From Lewinellaceae bacterium (lineage in GTDB: Bacteria > Bacteroidota > Bacteroidia > Chitinophagales > Saprospiraceae), in contig JACJYK010000001.1 in NCBI GenBank assembly GCA_020636135.1, positions 1,474,501 to 1,538,500 on the forward strand: a stretch of 64,000 nucleotides of DNA. Direction: 5' to 3'. Made by a program: the position numbers and the translations under genes. Below are positions 7,541 to 17,308 of this stretch, piece by piece; the stretch's first letter is position 1; every line of letters begins with the position of its first letter. The notes under the pieces are model-generated. The model saw nothing but the letters and a program-made list of their open reading frames with translations. It was not told the origin of the DNA and searched no databases.

Positions 7541-9859
7541 TTACCTGTCTTCCATCAGGCTCTTGAACACGGGCTCTCTTAATGTGCCCTGATCGGTGAT
7601 GGAGGCATATTCGACCTCGCAGATTAGTTCCGGTTTCACCCAGGTACTAACCTTATCATCCGGTGTAGGGGTATCAAATGGTTTTGACACGATGGTTAAG
7701 GTATCAAGCCTTTCGCGCAGGTATTGCATAAAGTCGGTGTCGAAACCAGTACCCACTTTGCCCCTGTATACCCAACCCTGGTCCTGCTTTTGCAGCAGGT
7801 GAAGTGCTCCAAACACGGATGCTCTTTCTCCCTGTCCTTCTGTGAAACCCGCGATGTAACATTCCATGGTATCGCGAAACTTGAGTTTATACCAGTCGGA
7901 AGAACGTTTGCCCTGATAGTAAAAACTGTCAGCCCTTTTCGCCATAATACCTTCGAGTCCCATTTTCTGGGCAGCATCGTAAAGGGCAGCGCCATCCTCC
8001 ACATCGGAACTGAACCGGAAGGGAGACCCTGATTTGATCAGGTCCTGCAACCAGGCTCGCCTCCGTGCCAATGGCTCCTGCGTAATACTTCGGCCATCCA
8101 GGTAGAGGGCGTCAAAAAGATAGCAAACGACAGGTGCTGATTTGGAAAGTCGCTCAATCTTGCCGGCATGAGATTGATGCAACCTGCTGATGACCTGCTT
8201 GAAGACCGGTCTGCCCACCTCATCAAGACGAACGATCTCTGCATCAAGGACAGCATTGGATGCTTTCAGGTAGGAGAGGGATGACACTAATTCGGGAAAC
8301 TGTTGGGTCAATTCACGCCCGCTCCGGCTAAGGATACGTATTGAGCCCTCATAAATAAGTATCAGTGCCCTGATACCGTCCCATTTAACTTCAAAACGGA
8401 AATCTGATCCGGTTGGGATCCTGGTGGTTTGTTCCGCAAGCATGACCTGCCAGGTGCTTTCAAACGGATGATGTAATGCTGGCGAAACCCTTTCGAGTAG
8501 CCACTCTTTTTCTTTCATATGGTGGATGCGGTATTCAGCTTCCCAGCGTGAACCGGTGAGTTGAAAGTAGAATCCATCTTTTTTATCCTTAGTCTTCCGA
8601 TATTGGCCGGAAGCGAATATCCACATGGAACCGGCACCGTACTGACCCTTTGGAATTTCACCTTCAAAGGTCAGGTAGGCCAGGGGATGCGGCTCGGTCT
8701 CCACTGCGAGGCGTTTGATGCCCGGTTCCGGTGGTAATCCACGGGGGACCGCCCAGGACCTCAATACGCCATCTTCCTCCAGCCGCAGGTCGTAATGCAG
8801 CGTAGTGGCATGGTGACGGTGAACTACAAAAGCGTGTCCTGTTCCGGAGGTGACTGCGGGAGGTGGCTCGGGCGTATTGGAAAAATCACGTTTGGCAGCA
8901 TATTCTTCCAACTGCTCCGGAGTCTTGTGTTTTACACCGTCCGGATTGAAGGGCGTTGTCGTTTTTTGCACCCGATGTGTATGGATAGACACCGCCTGGC
9001 TGTGCATACCTTCCCAGGCATCCCCATTTGTTTCCACATGATCCAACGCCTCCCTCAGAAAAAAACTCTGAGAAGATCCGATATCCCCTAATGTTTCCCA
9101 GCTAACTGGCATGGATACCGGTGCCCCCGGCTTGCCCCGCAGGCTGTATGCACCTACCACTGTTTGCGTTTCCCGGTTACGGTATATATCGATTAACAAC
9201 TTTTGCTCACGCTTATCCTTACGCAGCTGCAGCGTCCCGAGTTGCGGATATTTTTTGATGAAGCTTTCGGAAAGATCTTTCGCCGCCTGGAATACTTCTC
9301 CATGGGTGTTGGACGGTGCAATTGGGCAGAAGAGATGCAGGCCCTTGCCTCCACTGGTCTTCACAAACGGGTGGTAATCAAATTCCAGCAGGTGTTCCTT
9401 GAGCAGGTAGGCAATTTGTTTCACTTGTTCGAAGGTCATATCGGGTGCCGGGTCAAGGTCAAAAACCATCAGGTCGGGATGCTCCGGGTCCTGTTTGGTG
9501 AATTCCATGATGTGCATTTCCAGACAGGCAAGATTGGCCAGCCAGACCAGGGATGCTGCATTGGTAAGGAAAATGTAGTCCTTCTTTTCCTCCTTGCCCA
9601 GACGGATTGATTCTATCCAGTCCGGTGCCCAGGATGGGCGGTCTTTCTGGAAGAATTCGTGGCTGGCAATTCCATCCGGGTACCGGACAAGCGAAAGGGG
9701 ACGGTATTTGTTGTGCCGGAGAAAATATGGTGCAATTTTCAGGTAATACTGGATGACCTCGGCTTTGATGATCTGTTGGTCAGGAAAGAGGACTTTCTCC
9801 AGGTTGGACAGTTTAATACGGTGTCCATCGATTTCCACAACTTGCGTATTACCCGCCAT
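7541..9859 (-). CDS. ligD: ATP-dependent DNA ligase D, POL-PE-LIG order
   Basis: The 772-residue multidomain end-joining enzyme has three parts. Residues about 10-300 form the primase-polymerase (POL) domain, with the metal-binding DLD at 134-136 and FVKTSGGKGLHLF. Residues about 340-475 form the 3'-phosphoesterase (PE) domain, with VVHRHHATTLHYDLRL and SWAVPRG. Residues about 485-772 form the ligase, with the adenylation site EVKWDGIR (Lys492) and later EGIMAK and WYKLK motifs. The domain order is that of mycobacterial LigD rather than the PE-LIG-POL order of Pseudomonas. Expression is predicted from a TACCTTTA box 4 nt before the start. Confidence 0.97.
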   Translation of the reverse strand: MAGNTQVVEIDGHRIKLSNLEKVLFPDQQIIKAEVIQYYLKIAPYFLRHNKYRPLSLVRYPDGIASHEFFQKDRPSWAPDWIESIRLGKEEKKDYIFLTNAASLVWLANLACLEMHIMEFTKQDPEHPDLMVFDLDPAPDMTFEQVKQIAYLLKEHLLEFDYHPFVKTSGGKGLHLFCPIAPSNTHGEVFQAAKDLSESFIKKYPQLGTLQLRKDKREQKLLIDIYRNRETQTVVGAYSLRGKPGAPVSMPVSWETLGDIGSSQSFFLREALDHVETNGDAWEGMHSQAVSIHTHRVQKTTTPFNPDGVKHKTPEQLEEYAAKRDFSNTPEPPPAVTSGTGHAFVVHRHHATTLHYDLRLEEDGVLRSWAVPRGLPPEPGIKRLAVETEPHPLAYLTFEGEIPKGQYGAGSMWIFASGQYRKTKDKKDGFYFQLTGSRWEAEYRIHHMKEKEWLLERVSPALHHPFESTWQVMLAEQTTRIPTGSDFRFEVKWDGIRALILIYEGSIRILSRSGRELTQQFPELVSSLSYLKASNAVLDAEIVRLDEVGRPVFKQVISRLHQSHAGKIERLSKSAPVVCYLFDALYLDGRSITQEPLARRRAWLQDLIKSGSPFRFSSDVEDGAALYDAAQKMGLEGIMAKRADSFYYQGKRSSDWYKLKFRDTMECYIAGFTEGQGERASVFGALHLLQKQDQGWVYRGKVGTGFDTDFMQYLRERLDTLTIVSKPFDTPTPDDKVSTWVKPELICEVEYASITDQGTLREPVFKSLMEDR

Positions 9860-9863
9860 ACCT

Positions 9864-9871
9864 TAAAGGTA
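9864..9871 (-). promoter_or_regulatory. -7 box TACCTTTA exactly 4 nt before the ligD start
   Basis: The minus strand reads TACCTTTA, then 4 nt, then the ligD ATG. This matches TAnnTTTG except for the last base. The same box form with correct -33 spacing occurs at 43004 and 48448. Confidence 0.45.
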
Positions 9872-9901
9872 GTAATCATCGTTGGTTTGCATGGGAAGGT
9901 T

Positions 9902-9909
9902 TAACTTTG
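9902..9909 (+). promoter_or_regulatory. -7 box TAACTTTG of the TonB receptor/trehalase pair
   Basis: This is an exact TAnnTTTG with a TTG 17 nt upstream (9882-9884). It lies 9 nt before ATG 9919, which favours that start over the TTG at 9907. It is divergent with the ligD promoter. Confidence 0.55.
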
Positions 9910-9918
9910 CCAACACGT

Positions 9919-12159
9919 ATGCATCCAGGCTTAAAGTTTTGTTTTTGGATTCTTTTTCTGGCAGGGACTTCTGCCTCGGCCCAAAGCGGGATCATCAGAG
10001 GTCATGTGATTGATCGCGAGTCAGGGGAAGCATTGTCTTTTGCCCTGGTTCAGCTCAATCGCCAGGCTACAACCACCGACGACGAAGGTTATTTCAGTTT
10101 TTCCCATTTGAAGGATACCCTGTACGAACTTTCAGTCCAATATCTCGGATATCAGACCCTTACCCAATCCATTGACCTCGCGGCCGGTGAAGTATGGTAT
10201 CAGAAGATCCGGTTAAACAGCGATGCCATCAATCTGGGGACTGTAGAAGTAACCGGAAGCAATCAACAAATTCCCGTTTCATCACTAGGGAATTATTGGA
10301 TCACACCGGATCGTATCCAGCAAATGCCCTCTTTAGGGCAGGGAGACCTGGCTCAATTTCTGACCCAATTACCCGGTGTCATCACAACCGGTGACCAGGG
10401 AGGACAATTGTATATTCAAGGCGGTGATCCCCATCAGAATTTATTGATCATTGATGGGATACCGGTTGTTAATGCATTCCATTCACTGAGTGCTTTTTCG
10501 GTTGTTCCGGCTGATGCCATTCAACAAGTGACCTTATATGGATCAGCCTATCCCGCCAATTTTGGGGGCCGGTTATCTTCAGTCATGGATTTGCGTTTGC
10601 GGGAAGGAGCCAGCAAGCCGCTGGAAGGGATGGTCGGTGTTGACCCGCTATCAGCTCAGGTAAGGTTGCAGGGAAGGATTTATGCCAGAGGGGACCAGCA
10701 ATGGACCTGGCTGGTTGCGGGGAGAGAAGCGCTCTGGCCTTACTTAAAGGATGCCATTCCGGCTACCTACCGTGATGCCCTGGACTTTAAATTCCGGGAT
10801 ATCACCATGAAAACGACCTGGCAGGGGGAGAATGGATCCAAGTTATCCTTTACCTCTTTACAGATCAGTGACGAGGTGCCATTGGCTGCCAACACCTCAG
10901 TAAGCTGGCAAAACCAGGGTTATGGCATGCAGTTCCGGGTACTGCCCCTCCAATCGGACTACCTGATTGGTGGGAGTGTGGGATACAGCGATTACCGTCT
11001 GAACTTTCTGGAGGAAGGAGTACCCCGTTCTACCGGTTACAAGCAAGCCAATGCTCAGCTATGGTTTGCCAACGGTCATGCGGAAAATAGACTGGAATAT
11101 GGGATTGCTTTGAATGCTATCCGCAGTGATCTCACCTTTAAAAACTACCGGAACATTACCTTTAACCGCAGCGATAATGCCTCAGAGTTGGCTGTTTACG
11201 GTCTTTATGACCGATCCTGGCAGCACTGGCGGATTGAGCCCGGACTGCGACTGCATTACCACGCTTCGGTCTCCTACCTTTCCTTGGAACCCCGGATTCT
11301 GGTGCAGTGGAAGCCGTTACCTCAGTGGCAATGGACCCTTGCCGGAGGGAGGTACAGTCAAAATCTGGTGACTGCCCGGTCCAATCAGGACGTGGTTCAT
11401 TTTTTCCAGGCTTTCATTACCGGTCCGGAAGGCCTGCTGTATAATAATTCAGGGGAAACAGTACCCTACAATGTACAGACGGCATGGCATGCAGGCACCG
11501 GATTGCAATGGCAGCACAATGGCCTCACCCTCAAGTCGGAAGTGTATCTGAAGTGGTTTGATCAATTGATAGAAATAAACCGGGATAAGCGCAAGGTGGC
11601 AGATCCTGATTTTGCCACCGAACAGGGGTTGAGCTATGGGGTATCTTTGGCTGCTGAATGGACAAACCGCCACTGGAACATGGGAGGCCATTATACCTAT
11701 GCGCATGCGAACCGGACCATAAGTGGTGGCTGGTTACCCGCAATATTTGACCGGCGACACCAGGCCAACATCCTCTTGCGGTGGTCCTCAGGCGATCCGG
11801 GATGGTATGCTAGCATTCGCGGACAGGTGGGCAGTGGATTTCCATTTACCCGTACTGCCGGGTTTTATCCGATGTTGAATTGGGAAGACGGCCTGTTTAC
11901 GGACGTGGCCGATGCCGGAAACACCATTGCAGTCCTGTATGAGAAACCCCTTTTTCAGGGAAGGCTACCGGATTATCTCAGGTGGGATGTCCAGCTGGGT
12001 AAACAATGGAAATATAGCTGGGGAGGGCAACTGGATGTTGCGCTTTCTTGTATCAATGTATTCAATCGGAAAAATATATTTTACTTTGACCGCATCCATT
12101 ATCAGCGGGTGGATCAATTGCCTGTTTTGCCCTTGATCGTGGTGCAGTTTCATTGGTAA
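9919..12159 (+). CDS. TonB-dependent receptor with CarboxypepD-reg-like N-terminal domain
   Basis: The protein is about 746 residues from ATG 9919. A TTG at 9907 is in frame but lies within the promoter box. A signal peptide ends near SASAQ and is followed by a carboxypeptidase-regulatory-like domain (GHVIDRESGEALSFALVQL... to residue about 105). A plug domain (GDLAQFLTQLPGVITTGDQGGQLYIQGG) and a C-terminal 22-strand barrel ending in IVVQFHW follow. It imports a ligand across the outer membrane using TonB energy. The trehalase gene starts 18 nt downstream with no promoter between them, so a trehalose-type or other alpha-glucoside ligand is a reasonable inference. No SusD partner is present. 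Confidence 0.9.
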   Translation: MHPGLKFCFWILFLAGTSASAQSGIIRGHVIDRESGEALSFALVQLNRQATTTDDEGYFSFSHLKDTLYELSVQYLGYQTLTQSIDLAAGEVWYQKIRLNSDAINLGTVEVTGSNQQIPVSSLGNYWITPDRIQQMPSLGQGDLAQFLTQLPGVITTGDQGGQLYIQGGDPHQNLLIIDGIPVVNAFHSLSAFSVVPADAIQQVTLYGSAYPANFGGRLSSVMDLRLREGASKPLEGMVGVDPLSAQVRLQGRIYARGDQQWTWLVAGREALWPYLKDAIPATYRDALDFKFRDITMKTTWQGENGSKLSFTSLQISDEVPLAANTSVSWQNQGYGMQFRVLPLQSDYLIGGSVGYSDYRLNFLEEGVPRSTGYKQANAQLWFANGHAENRLEYGIALNAIRSDLTFKNYRNITFNRSDNASELAVYGLYDRSWQHWRIEPGLRLHYHASVSYLSLEPRILVQWKPLPQWQWTLAGGRYSQNLVTARSNQDVVHFFQAFITGPEGLLYNNSGETVPYNVQTAWHAGTGLQWQHNGLTLKSEVYLKWFDQLIEINRDKRKVADPDFATEQGLSYGVSLAAEWTNRHWNMGGHYTYAHANRTISGGWLPAIFDRRHQANILLRWSSGDPGWYASIRGQVGSGFPFTRTAGFYPMLNWEDGLFTDVADAGNTIAVLYEKPLFQGRLPDYLRWDVQLGKQWKYSWGGQLDVALSCINVFNRKNIFYFDRIHYQRVDQLPVLPLIVVQFHW

Positions 12160-12177
12160 TCAAGTACTTAATGTTCA

Positions 12178-13839
12178 ATGATGAAGCATTTGTCAAAAAT
12201 CATGTACCTGGCTGTTGCAGGAATTCTGATCGTTGCCTGCCAGCAGGATGCCGGTAAAAAGTCTGAAGTTCCGGAGACTACACCAACCATTTTATCTCCT
12301 CCGACCGCCCAGGATGCTCCTGATCTGGTGGAAGGAGCCCTATTCCATGATGTAGAGATGGCGCATCTTTATCCGGATTCCAAGACTTTTGCAGACGCAG
12401 GTCCGAAAGGAAACATCGAAGAAATTATTCGAAAATACGACCATGAGCGTCCACTTGACGGAGATAAGTTAAAGGCATTTGTTGAAGGGAATTTCAACCT
12501 CCCTGCATCAAAGGCAACGGATTATCAGTCGGATAAAGGACAGGATCTGGGCGAGCACCTGAAAAGTCTTTGGCCGATCCTGACCCGGCAGCCGGAGCCA
12601 CAGCAGCCGGGATCGCTGATTGCCCTGCCTAAGCCCTATGTGGTGCCCGGAGGACGTTTCCGGGAAATCTATTATTGGGATAGTTATTTCACCATGCTTG
12701 GATTGTCAGTCTCTGACCGATGGGATCTCATCAGGGATATGATAGAAAATTTTGCATTTCTGATTGATACTTACGGTTTCATCCCGAATGGAAGCCGCAC
12801 GTACTTCTTGACCCGGTCACAACCTCCATTTTTTTCATTAATGGTATCCCTGCTGGCTTCTAATGACGGGCCAGAAGTATATAAAAAGTATTATCCCGAG
12901 TTGTTGAAAGAATACCTTTTCTGGACGGATGGCATTGACAAGATACCGACGCCGATGACTGCTTACCGTCGTGTGGTCCGTGCCCACAATATGGGCGTCC
13001 TCAACCGTTATTGGGACGATAGTCCGCGTCCCAGACCCGAATCTTACCGCGAAGATGTTGAGTTGGCGAAAAATAGTGCGGATGCTGACACGGTCCTTTA
13101 TCGAAATATCCGGGCAGCTTGTGAATCGGGCTGGGATTTCAGTTCCCGTTGGATGCGGGACGGAGCAAGGGATCTGAGTAGCCTTGTGACCACAGAGATC
13201 ATTCCTGTTGACCTCAATGCTTTACTTTATCATCTGGAAAAGGTATTGGCGTTAGGCGCAGAACAATTGGGAGACCCTGAAGCCGTGTCCTATTACCAGC
13301 AGCGGATGCAGTACCGTGAAGATGAATTGCGGAAACTCTGCTGGGACAATATCAATGGTTATTTCATCGATTATTGGTGGGCACAAAAACGACCCGCCGG
13401 CAGCCCTTCACTGGCCGGGGTCTATCCCTTGTATATGGGGATAGCCACGCAGGAGGAAGCAGAGAAAACAGCAAAATTCCTGGAACGGTTATTCCTAAAA
13501 CCGGGAGGCCTGATGACAACCCTGCTCAATACCGGTCAGCAATGGGATTCACCAAACGGATGGGCGCCCTTACAATGGATGGCTATTGTCGGATTAAGAA
13601 ATTATAACCTGGATGACCTTGCCGACGCCATAAAAGAGCGCTGGATGCGGGTCAATCAGGACGTCTATCGCAATACGGGGAAGATGACCGAAAAATACAT
13701 CGTTACCGACCTGACCGGAGAACAGGCCGGGGGCGGAGAATATCCAAATCAGGATGGCTTCGGCTGGACCAACGGCGTATGGCTCGCCCTGCAAGCAAAT
13801 CTGGATTTGCGGTGGGGATCGGTAGAGGGTCCCAAATAA
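12178..13839 (+). CDS. treA: Trehalase (GH37), predicted lipoprotein
   Basis: The 553-residue enzyme hydrolyses alpha,alpha-trehalose to two glucose molecules. The N-terminus is a lipoprotein signal ending LIVAC (Cys21) followed by QQDAG, so the enzyme is exported and lipidated. Both GH37 signatures are clear: PGGRFREIYYWDSYF from residue 157 and QWDSPNGWAP at 455-464. By comparison with E. coli Tre37A, the general acid is Asp320 (in ESGWDFSSRW) and the base is Glu521 (in GGGEYPNQDGFGWTNGV). Both are intact. It shares a transcript with the TonB receptor upstream. Glucose released outside the inner membrane would need a separate permease, which is not in the window. Confidence 0.95.
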   Translation: MMKHLSKIMYLAVAGILIVACQQDAGKKSEVPETTPTILSPPTAQDAPDLVEGALFHDVEMAHLYPDSKTFADAGPKGNIEEIIRKYDHERPLDGDKLKAFVEGNFNLPASKATDYQSDKGQDLGEHLKSLWPILTRQPEPQQPGSLIALPKPYVVPGGRFREIYYWDSYFTMLGLSVSDRWDLIRDMIENFAFLIDTYGFIPNGSRTYFLTRSQPPFFSLMVSLLASNDGPEVYKKYYPELLKEYLFWTDGIDKIPTPMTAYRRVVRAHNMGVLNRYWDDSPRPRPESYREDVELAKNSADADTVLYRNIRAACESGWDFSSRWMRDGARDLSSLVTTEIIPVDLNALLYHLEKVLALGAEQLGDPEAVSYYQQRMQYREDELRKLCWDNINGYFIDYWWAQKRPAGSPSLAGVYPLYMGIATQEEAEKTAKFLERLFLKPGGLMTTLLNTGQQWDSPNGWAPLQWMAIVGLRNYNLDDLADAIKERWMRVNQDVYRNTGKMTEKYIVTDLTGEQAGGGEYPNQDGFGWTNGVWLALQANLDLRWGSVEGPK

Positions 13840-13845
13840 ATCGAT

Positions 13846-16245
13846 TCAACGGATCAGGATAACCGTCCCGTTCCGTTGATCAATGGAACCGTCGATCAAT
13901 TTGAATTTCATGATGTAAGCGTAGGTATCCGAGGGAGCTTTTTGACCTCCCTGAGTGCCATCCCAGCCATCAGGACTATTTCCCTGATAAACCAATTGAC
14001 CGAAACGGTTGAATATCAGCATGTCATCCAGTTCGGCGCCACGCAGGTTAACCGGCCGAAAGCGGTCATTCAATCCATCTCCATCAGGCGTAAATGCGTT
14101 GGGAATATCCACATGATATTTGGGAATAACCCACCGGATGGAAACGATGGCAGCTCCCGGGCATCCGTTGGGATCGGTGAAACTGACCATGTAGGTTTTT
14201 GTACCTTCTTTGTCTTCTGATACCTGGATGCTTTTTCCCGAACCAATGTTTTGATTTCCCTGGGTCCAGCTAAAATCGGTGATTCTGGGATCGGTCTCAA
14301 CGGTCAGGTTTATGATCGATTTGACATAGGCACTGTCACTAAGCGGGTCCACTACAATTTGTGCGCCTGTGGGAGGGAAATTACTCATCGTTGCACTGCC
14401 ACTCTGGGGACAACCCAATTTGGTTCCCTTGATGGAAGCGTTGATATCCATGGAAACCATGTATTTGGGCATATCGCACTGCTTGCAAAGATTGATGGGA
14501 TCTCCGCTCCATTCATTCTTACCGATCATGAAGTCCGGATCATTCAGCTCCGGGGCGGAAAGTTGTACCATTTCGCCGGGGCAGACGACCGTATCCATCG
14601 GGAAGATGTCGATGATCGTATCGATGGAAGGGATCTCCAGGAAGTCCTCCTGCATACAAGCATGATTGACGGTCTTCCGTGTATAGGTAATGGTGTCAGG
14701 CTGAGCCACAAGGCGCAGGTTGAGGAACATATTTTCATCCATGGCAATACCCTGATCCGGTGTCCAGGTGAATGCGATATCCGGGTATTTAGCCTGGTCA
14801 TACGATGGAGAAATCAATACAATGTCGTCTCCTTCACAATAGGGAGATTTGGGAGGTACCGCCCAGATGGTATCTATTTTGGGTAATGAATCTACGCGAA
14901 CATAGATGGAATCGAATGCTACACAACCGGTAGCATTGGAGGATATTTTTAAGATGTAGGTCGTGGACACTTCGGGCATAAAGCGAATGGAGCTGCTGCC
15001 GTTGTAAATCACCGTGCTGTCACTGGGAGAAACTGTTATTGTCAGGTTGAAATCAGATGCGTTCAGGTTAACTACCCGGTCATCTCCGAGACAAATTTCA
15101 ACAGTATCTTCAGCATTCAACTGAATGTCGATGGGTATGATGTTGATGGTGACCATATTGGTGTCGGCACAATAACCACGCGCAGAGGTTGAGATGACCT
15201 GGTAAGTAGTGGTGTCTTCCGGCCGGGCAACCGGGCTGGCAGAAGTGGAGTCATCAAGATAGGTGCCGGGTTTCCACTCGTAATCGGTGGTTTTATCCAG
15301 GGTAGGATAGGCCAGCAGGTATGCCTCGCCCTGACAAATTGATGTGTCGCCTCCGGTGAGTAATGCCGGTGAAAATGGATCTACCTGAATCGAGACCGTA
15401 TCGGATATGGTGCAGTTAGCCAATGGGATCAAGGCAATATAGGCGATATCCTGGCTGGGTGTGACCATGATTTCACTCGCTGAAGGATCAGCAATACCAT
15501 CCGATGGTTCCCAGTGGAATGCAGGGCCGCTCCCAATTCCATCAACGGTGGCTTTGAGTCGTACGGAAGTTCCTTCGCATATCTGGGTCGGATCCAATGC
15601 TTCAGCGGTAATCGTTTGTGCGGAAACATTTAATTCCAGGGTGTCCGCAGAGATACAGGTTCCGGTTGTTCCGGTCACAATAATTCGATCTGAAGAGCCT
15701 GTTGTCGCAATGACTGAGGCCGATGCGGGATCGTCAAACGTGGTGGAATTTCCAGACCATTGATAGGAAACGGAATTACTCGCGGAGAGAGAAACCGGAA
15801 TACTGGCGCATATAAACAGCGGGTTGGTCTCATTGATCTGAACCTTCAGATCCCCGGTCTCCAGTACTGGTATGGTCATTTGTTGCAGTGCATTTCCGTT
15901 GAGGCTGAAAACAAGCATTATTTCTTCCTGTTCGATTGCTTCATCCGGAATCCCTGAAAGTGTAAAACATTTTTCGCCTTCTCCCGGGATGAAACTGATG
16001 TGATCAGGCAGGCTGGTGGTATAATCCGAGATGTTGGTCGCTGTGCCTCCGAATGATACATCAATGGTAACCGGTGAAGTAATAGGTTGTGTCAGTTGAA
16101 GGCAGATGGTATCGGGAATGGTCGCGCATCCTTCGGTCAACCCTGCAGCCCCGATACTGGAAACATAGCGCACCGCGAGATCTTGCGATGCCAGATTCAA
16201 ACTGAAGCATAAGGACAAAAATAGAGGGAGGATGAATTGCTTCAT
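13846..16245 (-). CDS. Large secreted protein with T9SS type B (gliding-associated) C-terminal sorting domain
   Basis: The chosen start at 16245 opens a clean signal peptide (MKQFILPLFLSLCFSLNLAS). An upstream in-frame ATG at 16314 would place 23 extra residues before it. The 799-residue protein has a Calx-beta-like N-terminal section (GGTATNISDYTTSLPDHISFIPGEGEKCFTL), then several Ig/PKD-like repeats of about 85 residues rich in Thr/Ser/Asp (repeated Y..SW..ADSL.V pattern). It ends with the CHU_C/type B domain of about 85 residues (IPNAFTPDGDGLNDRF... IFNRFGQLVYQG..DGWDG). It is therefore exported by the type IX system and placed on the cell surface or released. An adhesin-like role is inferred from the repeats. 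Confidence 0.92.
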   Translation of the reverse strand: MKQFILPLFLSLCFSLNLASQDLAVRYVSSIGAAGLTEGCATIPDTICLQLTQPITSPVTIDVSFGGTATNISDYTTSLPDHISFIPGEGEKCFTLSGIPDEAIEQEEIMLVFSLNGNALQQMTIPVLETGDLKVQINETNPLFICASIPVSLSASNSVSYQWSGNSTTFDDPASASVIATTGSSDRIIVTGTTGTCISADTLELNVSAQTITAEALDPTQICEGTSVRLKATVDGIGSGPAFHWEPSDGIADPSASEIMVTPSQDIAYIALIPLANCTISDTVSIQVDPFSPALLTGGDTSICQGEAYLLAYPTLDKTTDYEWKPGTYLDDSTSASPVARPEDTTTYQVISTSARGYCADTNMVTINIIPIDIQLNAEDTVEICLGDDRVVNLNASDFNLTITVSPSDSTVIYNGSSSIRFMPEVSTTYILKISSNATGCVAFDSIYVRVDSLPKIDTIWAVPPKSPYCEGDDIVLISPSYDQAKYPDIAFTWTPDQGIAMDENMFLNLRLVAQPDTITYTRKTVNHACMQEDFLEIPSIDTIIDIFPMDTVVCPGEMVQLSAPELNDPDFMIGKNEWSGDPINLCKQCDMPKYMVSMDINASIKGTKLGCPQSGSATMSNFPPTGAQIVVDPLSDSAYVKSIINLTVETDPRITDFSWTQGNQNIGSGKSIQVSEDKEGTKTYMVSFTDPNGCPGAAIVSIRWVIPKYHVDIPNAFTPDGDGLNDRFRPVNLRGAELDDMLIFNRFGQLVYQGNSPDGWDGTQGGQKAPSDTYAYIMKFKLIDGSIDQRNGTVILIR

Positions 16246-16314
16246 ATGGTTCCGATTATAGATGCGTTCAAATTTTGCAGCGTAATATAGAACTAAAACG
16301 TAAGATATTAACAA

Positions 16315-16704
16315 TTATTGACAAGCCTTAACGGCCTTCACAACCTCTTGCTCACTGACAAAACGGGGATCCACCGTCCATTGCTTTTTTACATAATTGA
16401 TCAAATTGGCTATCTGGGTTTCCGTCAGGGTATTGAATGATGGCATAGCTACAAATGATTTGGTGGTATCGACAGTTTGTCTGCCATTATACAGCAGGCA
16501 TGCGAGGTCCTGATAAGGGCCGCGGATTACCGGTGACTCATTGATGGCGGGAATGATACCCTGCAAACCGCTACCATCCGCCATATGGCAATTAACGCAA
16601 TGTTCGGCATACAATGATTCCCCTTCTTCCGGGACACCGCAATTCCAGGAAAGTGCCACCAGGCTGATAATCAGAATGAAATTTGCACGATTATTCGCCG
16701 CCAT
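16315..16704 (-). CDS. Small cytochrome c, last gene of the SCO operon
   Basis: A class I cytochrome c domain carries CVNCH and a later MPSFN that may supply the axial Met. It follows a hydrophobic N-terminus that ends near SWNC, which could be a lipidation site. An upstream in-frame ATG at 16725 exists. I prefer 16704, which gives the better signal peptide and a 14-nt overlap with the SCO gene. With SCO and the helical lipoprotein it forms a three-gene minus-strand operon, pointing to periplasmic copper or terminal-oxidase related electron transfer. Confidence 0.88.
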   Translation of the reverse strand: MAANNRANFILIISLVALSWNCGVPEEGESLYAEHCVNCHMADGSGLQGIIPAINESPVIRGPYQDLACLLYNGRQTVDTTKSFVAMPSFNTLTETQIANLINYVKKQWTVDPRFVSEQEVVKAVKACQ

Positions 16705-17305
16705 TATCCAATAACCATTGCACATCTTCCATAAATCGGTCTACTTCTTTGGGGTCTGTGCCATTACAGAAAGAGCGCACATGAGCATTTTTATCGACCA
16801 GGATCAGTCGGCCACTGTGGTCAAATCCGCCGGGAGCATCCGGATCCTCCAAAACAATGCTTACATAATCTTTGGATATGGCATGTAATTCATCCTTGGG
16901 TCCTGTCAGAAAGACCCAACGATTCGGATCTGCTTCAAGATTTTGGGCATATAAGTGCAGGCGTTCCGGCGTGTCTCTTTTCGGATCAATGGTAAACGAG
17001 ACCAGGAGCAGGTCCGGATAGTTATCAAAGCGGTCGTATAGCCTTAGCTCCTGCTTTTTAACAATGGGACAAATGGAAGGGCAGGACGTGAAAAAGAAAT
17101 CAGCGATCGTAACCTTACCCAGCAGGTCTTTATTGGTCACAACCTGGCTATCCTGGTTGATGAATGAGAAATCCCGGATCACCGGATAGATGGTGTCTCC
17201 GTCTGATGTGGTTTCAATATTGCCAATGATGGGCAATGGTTTTTTTTCCTGACAACCGGAAGCCATGACGGCGATCGCCAGGGTAATGAACACTAAATAT
17301 CTCAT
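16691..17305 (-). CDS. SCO1/SenC family copper-binding thioredoxin-fold lipoprotein
   Basis: The 204-residue protein has a lipobox (VMASGC, Cys18) and a thioredoxin-like SCO domain. The copper ligands are all visible: Cys75 and Cys79 in TSCPSICPIV, and His163 in GGFDHSGRL. SCO proteins deliver copper to the CuA site of cytochrome oxidase or act as thiol-disulfide reductases for it. It starts 3 nt after the upstream lipoprotein gene and overlaps the downstream cytochrome c gene, so the three are co-translated. No oxidase subunit is nearby. Confidence 0.95.
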   Translation of the reverse strand: MRYLVFITLAIAVMASGCQEKKPLPIIGNIETTSDGDTIYPVIRDFSFINQDSQVVTNKDLLGKVTIADFFFTSCPSICPIVKKQELRLYDRFDNYPDLLLVSFTIDPKRDTPERLHLYAQNLEADPNRWVFLTGPKDELHAISKDYVSIVLEDPDAPGGFDHSGRLILVDKNAHVRSFCNGTDPKEVDRFMEDVQWLLDNGGE

Positions 17306-17308
17306 GAA

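Noticed and set aside
14251..14886. 211-codon ORF antisense to the T9SS-sorted protein, and many other long antisense frames
   Set aside because: The opposite strand encodes a clear multidomain secreted protein. The antisense product has no family features and no promoter.
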